Below are positions 19,482 through 30,683 of a DNA stretch of 64,000 nucleotides, one piece after another; position 1 is the stretch's first letter, and each line of letters starts with the position of its first letter. The DNA is from Kaistia adipata DSM 17808 (lineage in GTDB: Bacteria; Pseudomonadota; Alphaproteobacteria; Rhizobiales; Kaistiaceae). Both the position numbers and the translations under genes were made by a program. The notes beneath the pieces were generated by a model. It was not told where the DNA came from. It worked only from the letters and a program-made list of their open reading frames with translations, and ran no database searches. The DNA lies in NCBI RefSeq assembly GCF_000423225.1, contig NZ_KE383992.1, forward strand, positions 436,971 to 500,970, given 5' to 3'.

Positions 19482-22175
19482 TTAGAGCGACCGCTTGATT
19501 TCCTCGACGCGGTAGCACTCGATGATGTCGCCAGCGCGCATGTCTTCGTACTTCTCGAAGGCCATGCCGCACTCCTGGCCCGCCGGCACTTCCTTGACTT
19601 CGTCCTTGAAGCGCTTGAGCGTCGAGAGCTTGCCCTCGTGGATGACGACGTTGTCGCGGATGAGGCGGACATGGGCGCCGCGCTCGACCGTGCCGTCGGT
19701 GACGCGGCAACCCGCGACCTTGCCGACCTTCGAGATGTGGAACACCTCGAGGATCTCGGCATTGCCGAGCATCGTCTCGCGCCGCTCGGGCGTCAGCAGG
19801 CCGGACATCGCCGCCTTCACGTCATCCACGAGGTCGTAGATGATGTTGTAGTAGCGGATCTCGATGCCCTCGCGATCGGCCACGTCGCGCGCCTGCTTGT
19901 TGGCACGCACGTTGAAGCCGATGATCGCCGCGTTCGACGTCGCCGCGAGGGTGACATCGGACTCGGTGACGCCACCGACGCCGGACAGGATGATGCGGGC
20001 CTGCACCTCGTCGGTGCCGAGAGCCTCCAGCGCGCCGGCGATCGCCTCGACCGAACCCTGCACGTCACCCTTGATGACGAGCGGGAATTCCTTGAGGCCG
20101 GAGCTTTTGCGCTGGCTCATCATCTCGGCGAGCGAGCCGCGCGCCGTCGTCTGACGGGCAACCTGCTTCTCGCGCTTCTGACGGGCACGATAATCGGCGA
20201 TTTCGCGGGCACGCGACTCCGACGGGACGACAGCGAAGCGGTCGCCCGCCGCCGGCGCACCCTGGAAGCCGAGGACTTCCACCGGCATCGACGGATCGGC
20301 TTCCGGCATGGCCGTGCCGCGGTCGTTGAGGAGCGCGCGGACGCGGCCCCACTCCGAACCGGCGACGACGATGTCGCCCGGACGCAGCGTACCGCGCTGG
20401 ACCAGGACCGTCGCGACCGGGCCGCGGCCCTTGTCGAGCTTGGCCTCGATGACCGTGCCTTCGGCCGAACGATTGGGATCGGCCTTGAGGTCGAGCACCT
20501 CGGCCTGCAGCAGGACGGTCTCGAGCAGTTTGTCGAGATTCTGGCCCGTCTTGGCCGAAAGCTCGACGTCCAGCGTCTCGCCGCCCATCGACTCGACGAA
20601 CACCTCGTGCTGCAGCAGCTCGGTGCGGACCCGGGTCGGGTCGGCGGACGGCTTGTCGATCTTGTTGATCGCCACGATGACCGGGACGTTGGCGGCCCGG
20701 GCGTGGTTGATCGCCTCGATCGTCTGCGGCATCACGCCATCGTCCGCGGCGACGACCAGGATCACGATATCCGTCGCCTTGGCGCCGCGGGAACGCATCG
20801 CCGTGAAGGCGGCGTGGCCGGGCGTGTCGATGAAGGTGATCTTCTGGCCGTTCTGCTCGACCTGGTAGGCGCCGATGTGCTGGGTGATGCCACCCGCCTC
20901 TCCGGTCTGCACATTGGTCTTGCGGATGGCGTCGAGCAACGACGTCTTGCCGTGGTCGACATGGCCCATGATCGTCACGACCGGCGGACGCGAGACGAGT
21001 TCGCCCTGTTCCTCGTTCGTGTCGAACAGGCCTTCCTCGACGTCGGACTCGGCGACACGGCGAACCGTGTGGCCCATGTCCTCGGCGATGATCTGCGCCA
21101 TGTCGGCGTCGATCACGTCGGTAGCCTTGAGCAACTGGCCCTGCTTCATCAGGAACTTGATCACGTCGACGGCGCGTTCCGACATGCGGTTCGCCAGATC
21201 GCCGATGGTGATCGTCTCGGGAATGGTGACTTCGCGCGAGACCTTCTCGCGCGGCCCCTGCGCGATGTGGCGGTTGCGGTCACGCTCGCGGCGACGACGA
21301 ACCGAAGCGAGCGAACGCTCGCGCTCGGAATCGTTCAGCGCGTTGGAAAGCGTCAGGCGACCGCGCGGATTGCCCTCTTCCTTCTTGACCGGCTTCGGAT
21401 CCACGGCCTTCGGACGCTTGGAGGTCGACGGGCGGAGACCGCCGGAGCGATCCTCCTCGTCGGCGCCACGACCGGCAGGGCGTGCGCCCGGCGCCGACGT
21501 GCGCTGCACCGGCTTCTCGGTGGCGTTCGGATCCCGCTGCGTCGGCGCGGCGGGGCGAGCCGACGGCTGAGCGGCCGCGGGCTGGCGAGCCGGAGCCGGC
21601 GTTTCGTTGAGACGCCGGCGAGCGGTGTCCTCGGTCTTCTCGCGCAGCGCGGCCTCGGCGGCGCGACGCGCGTCTTCCTCGGCCTGGCGCTTGGCAGCCT
21701 CTTCCCGCTCCTTGGCGAGACGCGCCTCTTCCTCGGCGCGACGGATCGCGTCGATTTCGGCCTGGCGGCGCTCCTCGGCGTCACGGATACGCGCATCGGC
21801 GAGCGCCTTGGCGCGGGCGTCGAGCTCGTCAGAGGACAGCTGGCGAAGCACCATGCCGGAACGACCGCCCTGCGGGCGCGACGACGGGGCCGGCGCCGCC
21901 GGACCCTGGCGTGAGGGCGCGGAGGACTGGATCGGGCGCACGGAGGATCCCGGTGCGGGGGCGGGCGACGGACGCGGCGCGGCGGGAGCGGCCGAGGACG
22001 GCTCACCCTTGCCAGGCATCAGAACCCGCTTCTTCTTCTCGACGACAACCGTATTGGTCCGGCCATGCGAAAAACTCTGGCGCACGGTACCGCGCTCGGG
22101 ATCGCGGCCCTTGAGGCTCAGGGTCTTCTTCGCGCCGCCAATATCCTTGTCGCCGCTGTTGTTCGTATCGTTCAT
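19482..22175 (-). CDS. infB: Translation initiation factor IF-2
   Basis: An 897-residue GTPase that brings initiator tRNA to the 30S subunit. Residues 1-320 are a low-complexity N-terminal region rich in Ala, Pro, Arg and Glu, with a strongly charged helical stretch at about 118-190. The G domain begins with GHVDHGKT at 404-411, followed by [12 protein letters not shown] and SAK motifs, and then IF2 domains to the C-terminus. Length is normal for the order. The start overlaps the stop of the upstream YlxR-like gene by four bases (ATGA), so translation is coupled within the nusA operon. Confidence 0.97.
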   Translation of the reverse strand: MNDTNNSGDKDIGGAKKTLSLKGRDPERGTVRQSFSHGRTNTVVVEKKKRVLMPGKGEPSSAAPAAPRPSPAPAPGSSVRPIQSSAPSRQGPAAPAPSSRPQGGRSGMVLRQLSSDELDARAKALADARIRDAEERRQAEIDAIRRAEEEARLAKEREEAAKRQAEEDARRAAEAALREKTEDTARRRLNETPAPARQPAAAQPSARPAAPTQRDPNATEKPVQRTSAPGARPAGRGADEEDRSGGLRPSTSKRPKAVDPKPVKKEEGNPRGRLTLSNALNDSERERSLASVRRRRERDRNRHIAQGPREKVSREVTIPETITIGDLANRMSERAVDVIKFLMKQGQLLKATDVIDADMAQIIAEDMGHTVRRVAESDVEEGLFDTNEEQGELVSRPPVVTIMGHVDHGKTSLLDAIRKTNVQTGEAGGITQHIGAYQVEQNGQKITFIDTPGHAAFTAMRSRGAKATDIVILVVAADDGVMPQTIEAINHARAANVPVIVAINKIDKPSADPTRVRTELLQHEVFVESMGGETLDVELSAKTGQNLDKLLETVLLQAEVLDLKADPNRSAEGTVIEAKLDKGRGPVATVLVQRGTLRPGDIVVAGSEWGRVRALLNDRGTAMPEADPSMPVEVLGFQGAPAAGDRFAVVPSESRAREIADYRARQKREKQVARQTTARGSLAEMMSQRKSSGLKEFPLVIKGDVQGSVEAIAGALEALGTDEVQARIILSGVGGVTESDVTLAATSNAAIIGFNVRANKQARDVADREGIEIRYYNIIYDLVDDVKAAMSGLLTPERRETMLGNAEILEVFHISKVGKVAGCRVTDGTVERGAHVRLIRDNVVIHEGKLSTLKRFKDEVKEVPAGQECGMAFEKYEDMRAGDIIECYRVEEIKRSL

Positions 22176-22879
22176 TCGGTCTTCTGTCCTGCGGGGTCTT
22201 CGGCCATTGCCGACACGTTCGTATCACGCACTTGCGGCGCGTCGATCGCGCCAACGTCATCGCCAATAGCAACGAGCCCGTCTTCACCCAGAAAACAGGC
22301 GAGCGCGGCGACACGCTCTAACACATTTTCGCTCGCCCGGCCCGCGAGCAGAGCAGCATGTATCACATTTGACCGGCCCAATGCCAAATCCAATTGCTCC
22401 GACCGGAAGATCCGGAGAATCGGGACGGCGTCAGCCCGGCCGAAACGACGCTTCAGCGCCGCCTCGATCTTCGACCGGCCATCGGCGCCGGCCTCCTTTG
22501 CCTGGACGATGCCGACCACGGCGTCACGCGCGATGGCGGCCTCGACCTTGGCGAAACCGGTGACGATCTCACCGGCCTTCCTGGCGAAGGAGACGGCATG
22601 CAGGGCCGCATCCTCCAACAATGCTTCCACTCGGTCGGCCAGGCCGGGTTCGACCTTGACCTCTTCCTTGAAGCCGCGGCTGAAGAGCCGCTTCTTCTCG
22701 GCCAGCGCCACCATGTCGGCGCGAGCGGTGACCCAGACACCGCGGCCCGGCAAACGGTGCCGCAGATCCGGCACCACCCGGCCCTCGGGATCAAGGACGA
22801 AGCGGATCAGCCTCTCGGACGGCATCGCCTCGCGGGAGACGATGCAGCTTCGTGTTGTCGGTTCGCTCTTACGCGGCAA
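22172..22879 (-). CDS. YlxR-family RNA-binding protein with L7Ae-like domain
   Basis: A 235-residue protein of the DUF448/YlxR family fused to a ribosomal L7Ae-like domain. The N-terminal part carries [20 protein letters not shown] and the family pattern GRGVWVTA. The second half contains [17 protein letters not shown], typical of L7Ae-type RNA binding. It is always found between nusA and infB and is thought to act in transcription or RNA processing; the exact role is unknown. The start is TTG at 22879 with GGAG eight bases upstream. The short N-terminus before the motif supports this start. Confidence 0.85.
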   Translation of the reverse strand: MPRKSEPTTRSCIVSREAMPSERLIRFVLDPEGRVVPDLRHRLPGRGVWVTARADMVALAEKKRLFSRGFKEEVKVEPGLADRVEALLEDAALHAVSFARKAGEIVTGFAKVEAAIARDAVVGIVQAKEAGADGRSKIEAALKRRFGRADAVPILRIFRSEQLDLALGRSNVIHAALLAGRASENVLERVAALACFLGEDGLVAIGDDVGAIDAPQVRDTNVSAMAEDPAGQKTE

Positions 22880-22905
22880 ATCGCTTCTCCGCGGTCAGAA
22901 CGCCC

Positions 22906-24507
22906 TCAGGCCTCGGCCTCTTCGCCTTCGGCGCTCGCTTCCTGCTCAGCGGCGGCCTCCTCTTCGGTAATCCAGCCAGCCTTGATGCGGGCCGTCATGA
23001 TCATGTTCTCGGCGTCGCTGCGGGTCAGGCCGAACGCGTCGAGCACGCCGCCATGGCGGGTGGTCTCACCTTCGTTCCGCTCGGCCCAGCCGACGAGATC
23101 GTCCGGCACGTAGCCGGCGAAATCCTCGATCGTCTTGACGCCGTCCTTGCCGAGCGCGACCAGCATGGAGCTGGTGAGGCCCGGGATTTCCTTGAGCTCG
23201 TCGGCGACGCCGAGCGTCTTGCGCTCTTCGTCGTGCTCGGCCTCGATCCGGTCGAGATAGTCGCGGGCGCGCTGCTGCAGCTCGGCCGCCGTTTCCTCGT
23301 CGAAGCCTTCGATCGAGGCGAGCTCGTCTGGCTCGACGAACGCGATTTCCTCGAGCGAGGCGAAACCTTCCGACGCCAGCAACTGTCCGACAACCTCGTC
23401 GGCATCGAGCGCCGTGTTGAACAGCGCGGAGCGCTCCTGGAATTCCTTCTGGCGGCGCTCGGATTCTTCCTGCTCGGTCAGGATGTCGATATCCCAACCC
23501 GTGAGCTGCGAGGCGAGGCGGACATTCTGGCCGCGACGACCGATCGCTAGGGATAGTTGGTCATCCGGGACGACAACTTCAATACGCGACGCGTCTTCAT
23601 CGAGCACGACCTTGGCGACCTCGGCCGGCTGCAGCGCGTTGACGATGAAGGTCGCGGCATCCTGCGACCACGGAATGATGTCGATCTTCTCGCCCTGGAG
23701 CTCGTTGACGACCGCCTGGACGCGGCTACCGCGCATGCCGACGCAGGCGCCGACCGGGTCGATCGAGCTGTCGCGCGAGATCACCGCCATCTTGGCGCGG
23801 GAGCCCGGATCGCGGGCGACCGACTTCACCTCGATGATGCCGTCATAGATCTCCGGCACTTCCTGCGCGAACAGCTTCGCCATGAACTGCGGATGGGTGC
23901 GCGACAGGAAGATCTGCGGGCCGCGCTGCTCGCGGCGGACGTCGTAGACATAGGCACGGATGCGGTCGCCATAGCGGAACGCCTCGCGCGGGATCATCTC
24001 GTCGCGGCGGACGATGCCCTCGCCGCGGCCGAGATCGACGATCACGTTGCCGTACTCGACGCGCTTGACTTGGCCGTTGACGATCTCGCCGATGCGATCC
24101 TTGAACTCGTCGAACTGGCGATCGCGCTCGGCCTCGCGCACCTTCTGCACGATGACCTGCTTGGCCGACTGCGCCGCGATGCGGCCGAAATCCATCGGCG
24201 GCAGCGCCTCGGCGATATAGTCGCCGACGCGGGCGGCCGGGTTCTGGTCCGTCGCGAGCTCGAGCGAGATCTCGACCGAGGGGTTTTCGACCACGTCCAC
24301 GACCTGGAGCAGGCGCTGCAGCCGGATCTCACCCGTCTTCGGGTTGATCTCGGCGCGCACATCGGTCTCCGAACCGTAGCGCGAGCGGGCCGCCTTCTGG
24401 ATCGCGTCTTCCATCGCCGCGATGACGATCTGCCGATCGATCACCTTCTCGCGGGCGACCGCGTCGGCGATCTGCAATAGTTCGAGGCGGTTGGCGCTGA
24501 CTGCCAT
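22906..24507 (-). CDS. nusA: Transcription termination/antitermination protein NusA
   Basis: The 533-residue NusA binds RNA polymerase and nascent RNA and modulates pausing, termination and rRNA antitermination. The order is N-terminal polymerase-binding domain, S1 ([19 protein letters not shown]), KH1 and KH2 ([17 protein letters not shown] and [20 protein letters not shown]). Helix-hairpin-helix-like acidic repeats follow in the last 180 residues. The C-terminal tail is strongly acidic ([19 protein letters not shown]). It lies between rimP (40 bases upstream) and the ylxR-like gene (26 bases downstream) in the conserved operon. Confidence 0.97.
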   Translation of the reverse strand: MAVSANRLELLQIADAVAREKVIDRQIVIAAMEDAIQKAARSRYGSETDVRAEINPKTGEIRLQRLLQVVDVVENPSVEISLELATDQNPAARVGDYIAEALPPMDFGRIAAQSAKQVIVQKVREAERDRQFDEFKDRIGEIVNGQVKRVEYGNVIVDLGRGEGIVRRDEMIPREAFRYGDRIRAYVYDVRREQRGPQIFLSRTHPQFMAKLFAQEVPEIYDGIIEVKSVARDPGSRAKMAVISRDSSIDPVGACVGMRGSRVQAVVNELQGEKIDIIPWSQDAATFIVNALQPAEVAKVVLDEDASRIEVVVPDDQLSLAIGRRGQNVRLASQLTGWDIDILTEQEESERRQKEFQERSALFNTALDADEVVGQLLASEGFASLEEIAFVEPDELASIEGFDEETAAELQQRARDYLDRIEAEHDEERKTLGVADELKEIPGLTSSMLVALGKDGVKTIEDFAGYVPDDLVGWAERNEGETTRHGGVLDAFGLTRSDAENMIMTARIKAGWITEEEAAAEQEASAEGEEAEA

Positions 24508-24547
24508 CGTCCTGTCTCCGTTAACCTGAACTTGGTGCCGGCGCGCC

Positions 24548-25156
24548 TCAGGCGTCGCTGGTCTCGTCTGTTAAGTCGTCGTCGTCCAGGCCGTCGACGC
24601 GCTGGAGACGCTTGGTCTCGCGGAGCGTTTCGGCCACCAGGGCATCGGTCATGACCAGCCTGGCATCATGGATGCTCGCGAGCGGCAGCTGAACCCGATC
24701 CGGCGCGCCTTCCGGCGCATCTTCCAGCTTCAGGCCGGTCGCATCGCCCTCGACGCCGAGCAGCACGCCGCGATAGCGGCGACGTCCCTCGACCGGCGCA
24801 TCGAGCTCGATCTTCACGACATGGCCGGCCCAGCGCTCGAAATCCGAACGGCGGACCAGCGGACGGTCGATGCCCGGCGACGACACTTCCAGATGATAGG
24901 CCGCCGCGATCGGATCCTCGACGTCGAGCGCCGGCGAGATGTTGCGGCTGATCGCGCCGCAATCCTCGACCGACATGGTGCCGTCGGGCCGCTCGGCCAT
25001 GATCTGGAGGGTCTGGCCGTTGCGGCTGGAAATCTTGACCCGCACCAGACGGTAGCCGAGCCCCTCGATGATGGGCTCGACGATCGCCGCGACGCGGGCG
25101 TCGAGCCCCGTCTCGGTGACGATGCGTGCTTCGTTTTCCGGCGCGATGTCCGCCAA
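24548..25156 (-). CDS. rimP: Ribosome maturation factor RimP
   Basis: The 202-residue RimP assists 30S assembly. The N-terminal domain contains [20 protein letters not shown], the middle [18 protein letters not shown], and the second domain [20 protein letters not shown], all family hallmarks. I chose the TTG at 25156, read as [17 protein letters not shown] lies seven bases upstream, no ATG or GTG is suitably placed, and a good promoter at 25256-25284 would start the message at about 25249. The reading frame extends to 25513 but its upstream part is not coding. It heads the rimP-nusA-ylxR-infB operon. Confidence 0.92.
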   Translation of the reverse strand: MADIAPENEARIVTETGLDARVAAIVEPIIEGLGYRLVRVKISSRNGQTLQIMAERPDGTMSVEDCGAISRNISPALDVEDPIAAAYHLEVSSPGIDRPLVRRSDFERWAGHVVKIELDAPVEGRRRYRGVLLGVEGDATGLKLEDAPEGAPDRVQLPLASIHDARLVMTDALVAETLRETKRLQRVDGLDDDDLTDETSDA

Positions 25157-25255
25157 ATGGATGCTCCGTGCGTGATCTCGTAGGGTGCGCTCGACCGGAG
25201 CGGGCCCGGGGGTCCACTCTCTCTTACGAACCGATCGTTTGAGATGAATGACAGG

Positions 25256-25284
25256 CGTATAGGCCGAGAAGCGCGGCAATGCAA
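25256..25284 (-). promoter_or_regulatory. Promoter of the rimP-nusA-infB operon
   Basis: On the minus strand TTGCAT (25284-25279), a 17-base spacer and TATACG (25261-25256) form a good vegetative promoter. Transcription would start near 25249, giving a leader of about 93 bases before the rimP TTG codon. Confidence 0.65.
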
Positions 25285-25320
25285 GCAAAAGCCGCGCGGC
25301 GCTTGGCATCCGGGGCCATT

Positions 25321-25344
25321 TTCGCGCCGCGGCGGCGGCGCGAA
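25321..25344 (-). terminator. Hairpin after trmB
   Basis: TTCGCGCCGC and GCGGCGCGAA form a perfect ten-base-pair stem with a four-base loop, seven bases after the trmB stop. There is no U-run. It separates the metK-trmB message from the rimP promoter. Confidence 0.6.
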
Positions 25345-25350
25345 CCGGGC

Positions 25351-26045
25351 TCAGCGGCGCTCGAAGGTCAGATAGTTGCCCCGGCGCCCCTCGCGAATTG
25401 CCTTCCGCTCGTAGCGCGTTCCGGGCCAGCCGGCCCAGGGTTGGCGCCAGTCGTCGGCATCGCGGGCCGTCCAGGTGAACTCCGCGTGGTCGCGCACATG
25501 CAACAGCGTCCACTCGACATAGGTGTCGATGTCGGAGGCGAAGCGGAACTGGCCGCCCGGGCGCAGCACGCGCGCGAACCGGGTCAGGTTCTTCTCCGAC
25601 ACGAAGCGGCGCTTCCAGTGGCGGAATTTCGGCCAGGGATCGGGATAGAGCAGGTCGATCGCCGCGAGGCTCGCCGGCGGCAGCCAGTCGAGCAGCTCGG
25701 CCGCGTCCCGATCGAACAGGCGGACATTGGTCAGTCCACCCTCGGCGATCGCCGACGTGGCCTTGGCCATGCCGTTGACGAAGGGCTCGACGCCGATGCG
25801 GCCGATCCGCGGCTCGGTCGTGGCGCGATGGACGAGATGCTCGCCGCCGCCGAAGCCGATCTCCAGCACGACGTCGTCGACCGGCGCCTCGAACAGCGCC
25901 GTCAACGGGGACGGCGGCAGCGTGGTCAGGTCGATGCTGAGGCGGGAGAGGACGTCGGCCAGTGTATCGGCCTGACCGGCGCGCAGGTTGTGCCCCTTAC
26001 GCCGGCCATAGAAGGAATCGCGCCTGAACGCGCCGTCGCTGGAAG

Positions 26046-26049
<4 letters not shown>
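25351..26049 (-). CDS. trmB: tRNA (guanosine(46)-N7)-methyltransferase
   Basis: A 232-residue class I SAM-dependent enzyme that methylates G46 in the variable loop of tRNA. SAM binding is at [16 protein letters not shown], and [16 protein letters not shown] is the family-specific catalytic motif. The start is GTG at 26049, overlapping the stop of metK as GTGA, so the enzyme is coupled to the gene that makes its methyl donor. A strong hairpin follows the gene. Confidence 0.95.
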
Positions 26050-27236
<1,187 letters not shown>

Positions 27237-27261
27237 CGAAACGGACCCCGCACAAAATTGG

Positions 27262-27282
27262 GCCGGAGCAGGGTGCTCCGGC
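27262..27282 (-). promoter_or_regulatory. Hairpin in the metK leader
   Basis: On the minus strand GCCGGAGCA and TGCTCCGGC pair with a three-base loop, followed by CCAATTTTG. It lies about 26 bases before the proposed GTG start. It may be an attenuator or part of a small leader structure. I could not match it to a known SAM riboswitch class. Confidence 0.4.
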
Positions 27283-27296
27283 GGAAGCAATGAGCT

Positions 27297-27324
27297 TTTT
27301 TAGCCGGTAAGATTTGCTGGTCAA
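27297..27324 (-). promoter_or_regulatory. Putative metK promoter
   Basis: On the minus strand TTGACC (27324-27319), preceded by C as in the alphaproteobacterial CTTGAC element, then a 16-base spacer and TAAAAA (27302-27297). Start of transcription would be near 27290. Confidence 0.45.
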
Positions 27325-27405
27325 GCCGCAAACAGCCTTATGTCATCGAAGCCGCGCAACGGGAAACAATCTTGCTCCCCGGCGCGGTTCGGCGCGATTG
27401 CCTGC

Positions 27406-27816
27406 TCAGTCTTCCGTTTCGTCACCGGCTACGGCGCGCACCAGCTCGACGATACGCCGACGAACCTTCGCATCCTTGATGCGAATGAACGCCTTGTTGA
27501 GCTGCAGGCCTTCCGTGCTGGTGAGGAAATCGGTCACGAAGGCGGCGGGGCGCGATTCCGCGAAGCCGTCGTCGCTCGAGGAGCCAGGCGCATCCTCGAA
27601 GAAGAACGAGACAGGGACCTCAAGCACCTGCGCAATGTGCTGCAGGCGGCTGGCACCGATGCGGTTGGTGCCCTTCTCGTACTTCTGGATCTGCTGGAAG
27701 GTGATGCCGAGGCTCTCTCCCAGCTTCTCCTGGCTCATTCCCTGCATCATGCGACGAAGGCGTACCCGTCCACCGACATGCGTATCAACCGGATTGGGCT
27801 GTTTCTTGTTAGCCAT
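27406..27816 (-). CDS. XRE-family regulator, PhrR/PraR-like
   Basis: A 136-residue DNA-binding protein. The helix-turn-helix covers about residues 20-75 (RRMMQGMSQEKLGESLGITF and QKYEKGTNRIGASRLQHIAQ). The C-terminal half includes SFFFEDAPGSSSD and a basic end region. In Rhizobium PraR and in Sinorhizobium PhrR occupy the same place between metK and lnt; they repress quorum-sensing and attachment genes or respond to acid. An alternative TTG codon lies one codon upstream of the ATG at 27816. A hairpin (27898-27916) lies in its leader region. Target genes cannot be predicted here. Confidence 0.85.
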   Translation of the reverse strand: MANKKQPNPVDTHVGGRVRLRRMMQGMSQEKLGESLGITFQQIQKYEKGTNRIGASRLQHIAQVLEVPVSFFFEDAPGSSSDDGFAESRPAAFVTDFLTSTEGLQLNKAFIRIKDAKVRRRIVELVRAVAGDETED

Positions 27817-27897
27817 CAAGGGCTTATTCTCCTAGACCCATGCGGGACGAGAGTTCACGGCGGTAAGCACCGACACGCTACGTCTCCGCACTCATAC

Positions 27898-27916
27898 TCG
27901 ACGGCCTTGCCGTCGA
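27898..27916 (-). repeat. Inverted repeat upstream of the phrR-like gene
   Basis: TCGACGGC and GCCGTCGA form an eight-base-pair stem with a three-base loop, about 85 bases before the regulator's start. It could be an autoregulatory operator or a leader hairpin. Confidence 0.4.
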
Positions 27917-27963
27917 ACTTACAAGCCCCGCCCGCCTGAAAATGCAACCACACCACCCGGGTG

Positions 27964-29598
27964 TCAATTGCACCGTTTAGTCCTACTGAAACCGCCAGTA
28001 GAGGCCAGCCCCCATGCCAGTATGATCAAGGCGAAATAGAGGTGATCACGATAACGTGAATAGAATGTCCGCGAAAGGGCGCTGGGGAGGGGAGCATCCA
28101 AAACCCCAATAGTTCCTACCCCGAGCGTCGCGACCAAGTTCCCGAACGGATCGGCAATCGCCGATATTCCGGAATTGGCGGCCCGCACGACAGGCAGACC
28201 TTCCTCGACACCCCGGATGACCGCCTGATGCAAGTGCTGCCAGGGCCCCGGCGTATCGCCAAACCAAGCGTCATTGGTCACGTTGACCAGCCATCCCGGC
28301 CGATTGGCGGCGTCGATGGCGGCACCTGGAAAGATGATTTCATAGCAGATCAGCGGGCCGAATGCCGGAGCTCCCGCGACTTTGATCGTCGCCGGCGCGG
28401 CGCCCGCGTCGAACCCCCCCGGCAACGCCACCATCTGGCGCAGCCCGATGCGCCTCAGCCACCCCTCGAAAGGCAGATATTCGCCGAAGGGGACCAGATG
28501 CACCTTGTCGTAGCTGGTTTGGACGGCGCCGTCGGCGTCGATCACCTGCAGGCTGTTGAAGACTCGCGGCTCGTCGTCGCCCTCGACCGCCTCGGCCCGC
28601 GCCGCGCCGGTGATCAGCGTCGTTCCCTCGGGCAGCAACGCGCCGATGGTGGCGAGCGCGTTCGGCTTCTCCTCGAGCAGGAACGGAAACGCCGTCTCCG
28701 GCCAGATCAGGTGCGTGAACGGCGCCGAAGCGCCCTCCTGCATGCCGGTCGCGCTCAGGCCCAGATAGCGGCCGAGGATCTCGTCGTCCCGGCCGGACGC
28801 CCATTTCTCGTCCTGCGCGATCAAGGGCTGGACCAGGCGGAGCTGGACGCCCGGCACCATCGTGACCTCGACGGTGGCGAGCCGCCAGGCGCCGAAGCCG
28901 AGATCGGCCAGGAAGAGCGCCGCCAGCCCGGCGAAGGCAAGCCGGTCGGCGCGGCGGCCGCCGCCGGTCGCGCGGAACAGCAGTACCGGCGCGGCGAAGA
29001 CCAGGAAGGCGAGCAGCGTCATGCCCCACAGCCCGACCAGCGACACCGCCTGCATCATCAGCGGCACCGGCATGATGGTGTAGCCGAAGGCGTTCCAGGG
29101 GAACCCAGTCAGAATGTGGCCGCGCAGGTATTCCGCCAGGCTCAGGAACACGGCGAGCAGGACGACGCGCCGCCATCCAGGCGGCCAGAACAGCCGCGCG
29201 ATCGCCGCGCCCGCGCCCCAGAACAGGGCGAGGCCCGCCGGCAACGCCAGCACGGCGAGTGGCATCAGCCAGGCGAAGGCGGCCGCGTCGACGAGAAAGG
29301 CGGCGCCGATCCACCAGAGGCCGCCGACGAAATAGCCGAAGCCGAAGCCCCAGCCGACCGCGAAGGCGGGCCGCAACCGGGCACGCCAGGTACTGCCGGC
29401 CGGACTCTCGGCGCCGTCGAGCAGGCACACCAAGGCGGGCAGCGTCAGCCAGAGCACGGGGAACCAGCCGAGCGGCGGCAGGGCGAGCGCCGACAGCGCG
29501 CCGCAGGCGATCGCGGCCGCCAGCCTCCGCCAGCCGGCGGTCAGGAGACCTCGCCGGAGTCCGGCCGACGCCACCGCAGTTTCAGAACGTGCAGCCAT
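27964..29598 (-). CDS. lnt: Apolipoprotein N-acyltransferase
   Basis: The 544-residue inner-membrane enzyme adds the third acyl chain to lipoproteins. About six to eight hydrophobic segments occupy residues 25-215, and the nitrilase-like periplasmic domain follows. The catalytic triad is visible as Glu in WPETAFPF, Lys in YDKVHLVPFGEYLPF and Cys in GPLICYEIIFPGA. A final membrane segment is near the C-terminus. Length and domain order are normal. It follows ybeX by 69 bases, in the widespread ybeY-ybeX-lnt arrangement. Confidence 0.95.
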   Translation of the reverse strand: MAARSETAVASAGLRRGLLTAGWRRLAAAIACGALSALALPPLGWFPVLWLTLPALVCLLDGAESPAGSTWRARLRPAFAVGWGFGFGYFVGGLWWIGAAFLVDAAAFAWLMPLAVLALPAGLALFWGAGAAIARLFWPPGWRRVVLLAVFLSLAEYLRGHILTGFPWNAFGYTIMPVPLMMQAVSLVGLWGMTLLAFLVFAAPVLLFRATGGGRRADRLAFAGLAALFLADLGFGAWRLATVEVTMVPGVQLRLVQPLIAQDEKWASGRDDEILGRYLGLSATGMQEGASAPFTHLIWPETAFPFLLEEKPNALATIGALLPEGTTLITGAARAEAVEGDDEPRVFNSLQVIDADGAVQTSYDKVHLVPFGEYLPFEGWLRRIGLRQMVALPGGFDAGAAPATIKVAGAPAFGPLICYEIIFPGAAIDAANRPGWLVNVTNDAWFGDTPGPWQHLHQAVIRGVEEGLPVVRAANSGISAIADPFGNLVATLGVGTIGVLDAPLPSALSRTFYSRYRDHLYFALIILAWGLASTGGFSRTKRCN

Positions 29599-29667
29599 GG
29601 CCTCCGGACGCGCATGTTTCCACCGCGGCGACGCGGTCCTCGACCAAGCGGAAGGCTGCGGCTGCGG

Positions 29668-30648
29668 TCATGCGGCGGCGGCGTCGGGGCGGCGGATCCG
29701 CAGCCGCTTGACCCGACGCGGATCGGATTCGAGGATCTCGAACTCGAGCCCCCCCGGCACGTCGATGCGCTCGCCGATCGCCGGAATGCGGCCGAGCAGG
29801 GTGAAGACCAGGCCACCCAGCGTGTCGACGTCATCATGCTCGGAACCAAGGTCGAGCCGCGTGCCGAGCACCTTTTCGAGATCGTCGAGATCCGCGCGGG
29901 CATCGGCCAGGAAGGTGCCTTCCGCCTCCTGCGTGATCATCGGGGTCTCGTCGTCATGCTCGTCCTCGATGTCGCCGAACACGGTTTCGACGACATCCTC
30001 GAGCGAGACAAGGCCATCGGTGCCGCCATATTCGTCGATCACGACCGCCATCTGGACGCGCTTCGCCTGCATGGTCGAAAGCAGCGTCGTCGCATGCATC
30101 GAAGGCGGCACGAACAGCACCTCGCGGACGACCGCCGTCTCGGCCAGCGTGGTGGCGAGGTTGACGCGGCTCAAGTCGAGCCCGGCATCCGTCGTCGCCG
30201 CGGTCATCATGTAGTCCATCAGGTCCTTGATATGGACCATGCCGATCGGATCATCGAGCGTCTCGCGATAGACAGGCATGCGCGAATGGCCGGAATCGCG
30301 GAAGGCGGCGACGGCCTCGCCGATCGATTCATCGACCTCGAGCGCGAGGATGTCGGCGCGCGGGATCATCACGTCGTCGACGCGGACCTCGCGCAGCTTC
30401 AGGATGTTCCGCAGCATGCGCCGCTCTTCGGCGGAGAAGGTATCATCCTCCTCGTCGGCCTCCAGCGCATCCTCGATATCGTCGCGAAGCGATCCGGCCG
30501 GCTTCAGGCCGACGGCCTGGCGGATCCGGTCGAGCCAGCTCTCCGGCGCGCGTTCAACCTCCCTGATATCCGGCGCGGCGGCCTGGCTACTTGGAGGTTC
30601 GGGGTTCGATTCAGCGCTCGAACCGGGCGACTCAGTATCACTCATCAT
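29668..30648 (-). CDS. ybeX: CorC/YbeX-like CBS-domain protein (hemolysin family)
   Basis: A 326-residue cytoplasmic protein. After a variable acidic N-terminus it has a pair of CBS domains (about residues 95-220, with REVRVDDVMIPRADILALEV and a segment ending AVVIDEYGGTDGLVSLEDV) and a C-terminal transporter-associated CorC_HlyC domain. There are no membrane segments. Relatives act in magnesium or cobalt efflux and, in E. coli, YbeX affects ribosome metabolism together with YbeY. It lies 35 bases after ybeY. The old name hemolysin is not supported by function. Confidence 0.9.
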   Translation of the reverse strand: MMSDTESPGSSAESNPEPPSSQAAAPDIREVERAPESWLDRIRQAVGLKPAGSLRDDIEDALEADEEDDTFSAEERRMLRNILKLREVRVDDVMIPRADILALEVDESIGEAVAAFRDSGHSRMPVYRETLDDPIGMVHIKDLMDYMMTAATTDAGLDLSRVNLATTLAETAVVREVLFVPPSMHATTLLSTMQAKRVQMAVVIDEYGGTDGLVSLEDVVETVFGDIEDEHDDETPMITQEAEGTFLADARADLDDLEKVLGTRLDLGSEHDDVDTLGGLVFTLLGRIPAIGERIDVPGGLEFEILESDPRRVKRLRIRRPDAAAA

Positions 30649-30683
30649 CCGTCGTTTTCAGTGGTTTCGCTACCGCCGCGCTG

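Noticed and set aside
25157-25513. N-terminal extension of rimP
   Set aside because: The region holds a good promoter and the trmB hairpin, and the translated extension has no RimP similarity.
27237-27296. A known SAM riboswitch class before metK
   Set aside because: I could not line up the conserved core of SAM-II, SAM-V or SAM/SAH elements with this leader by eye.
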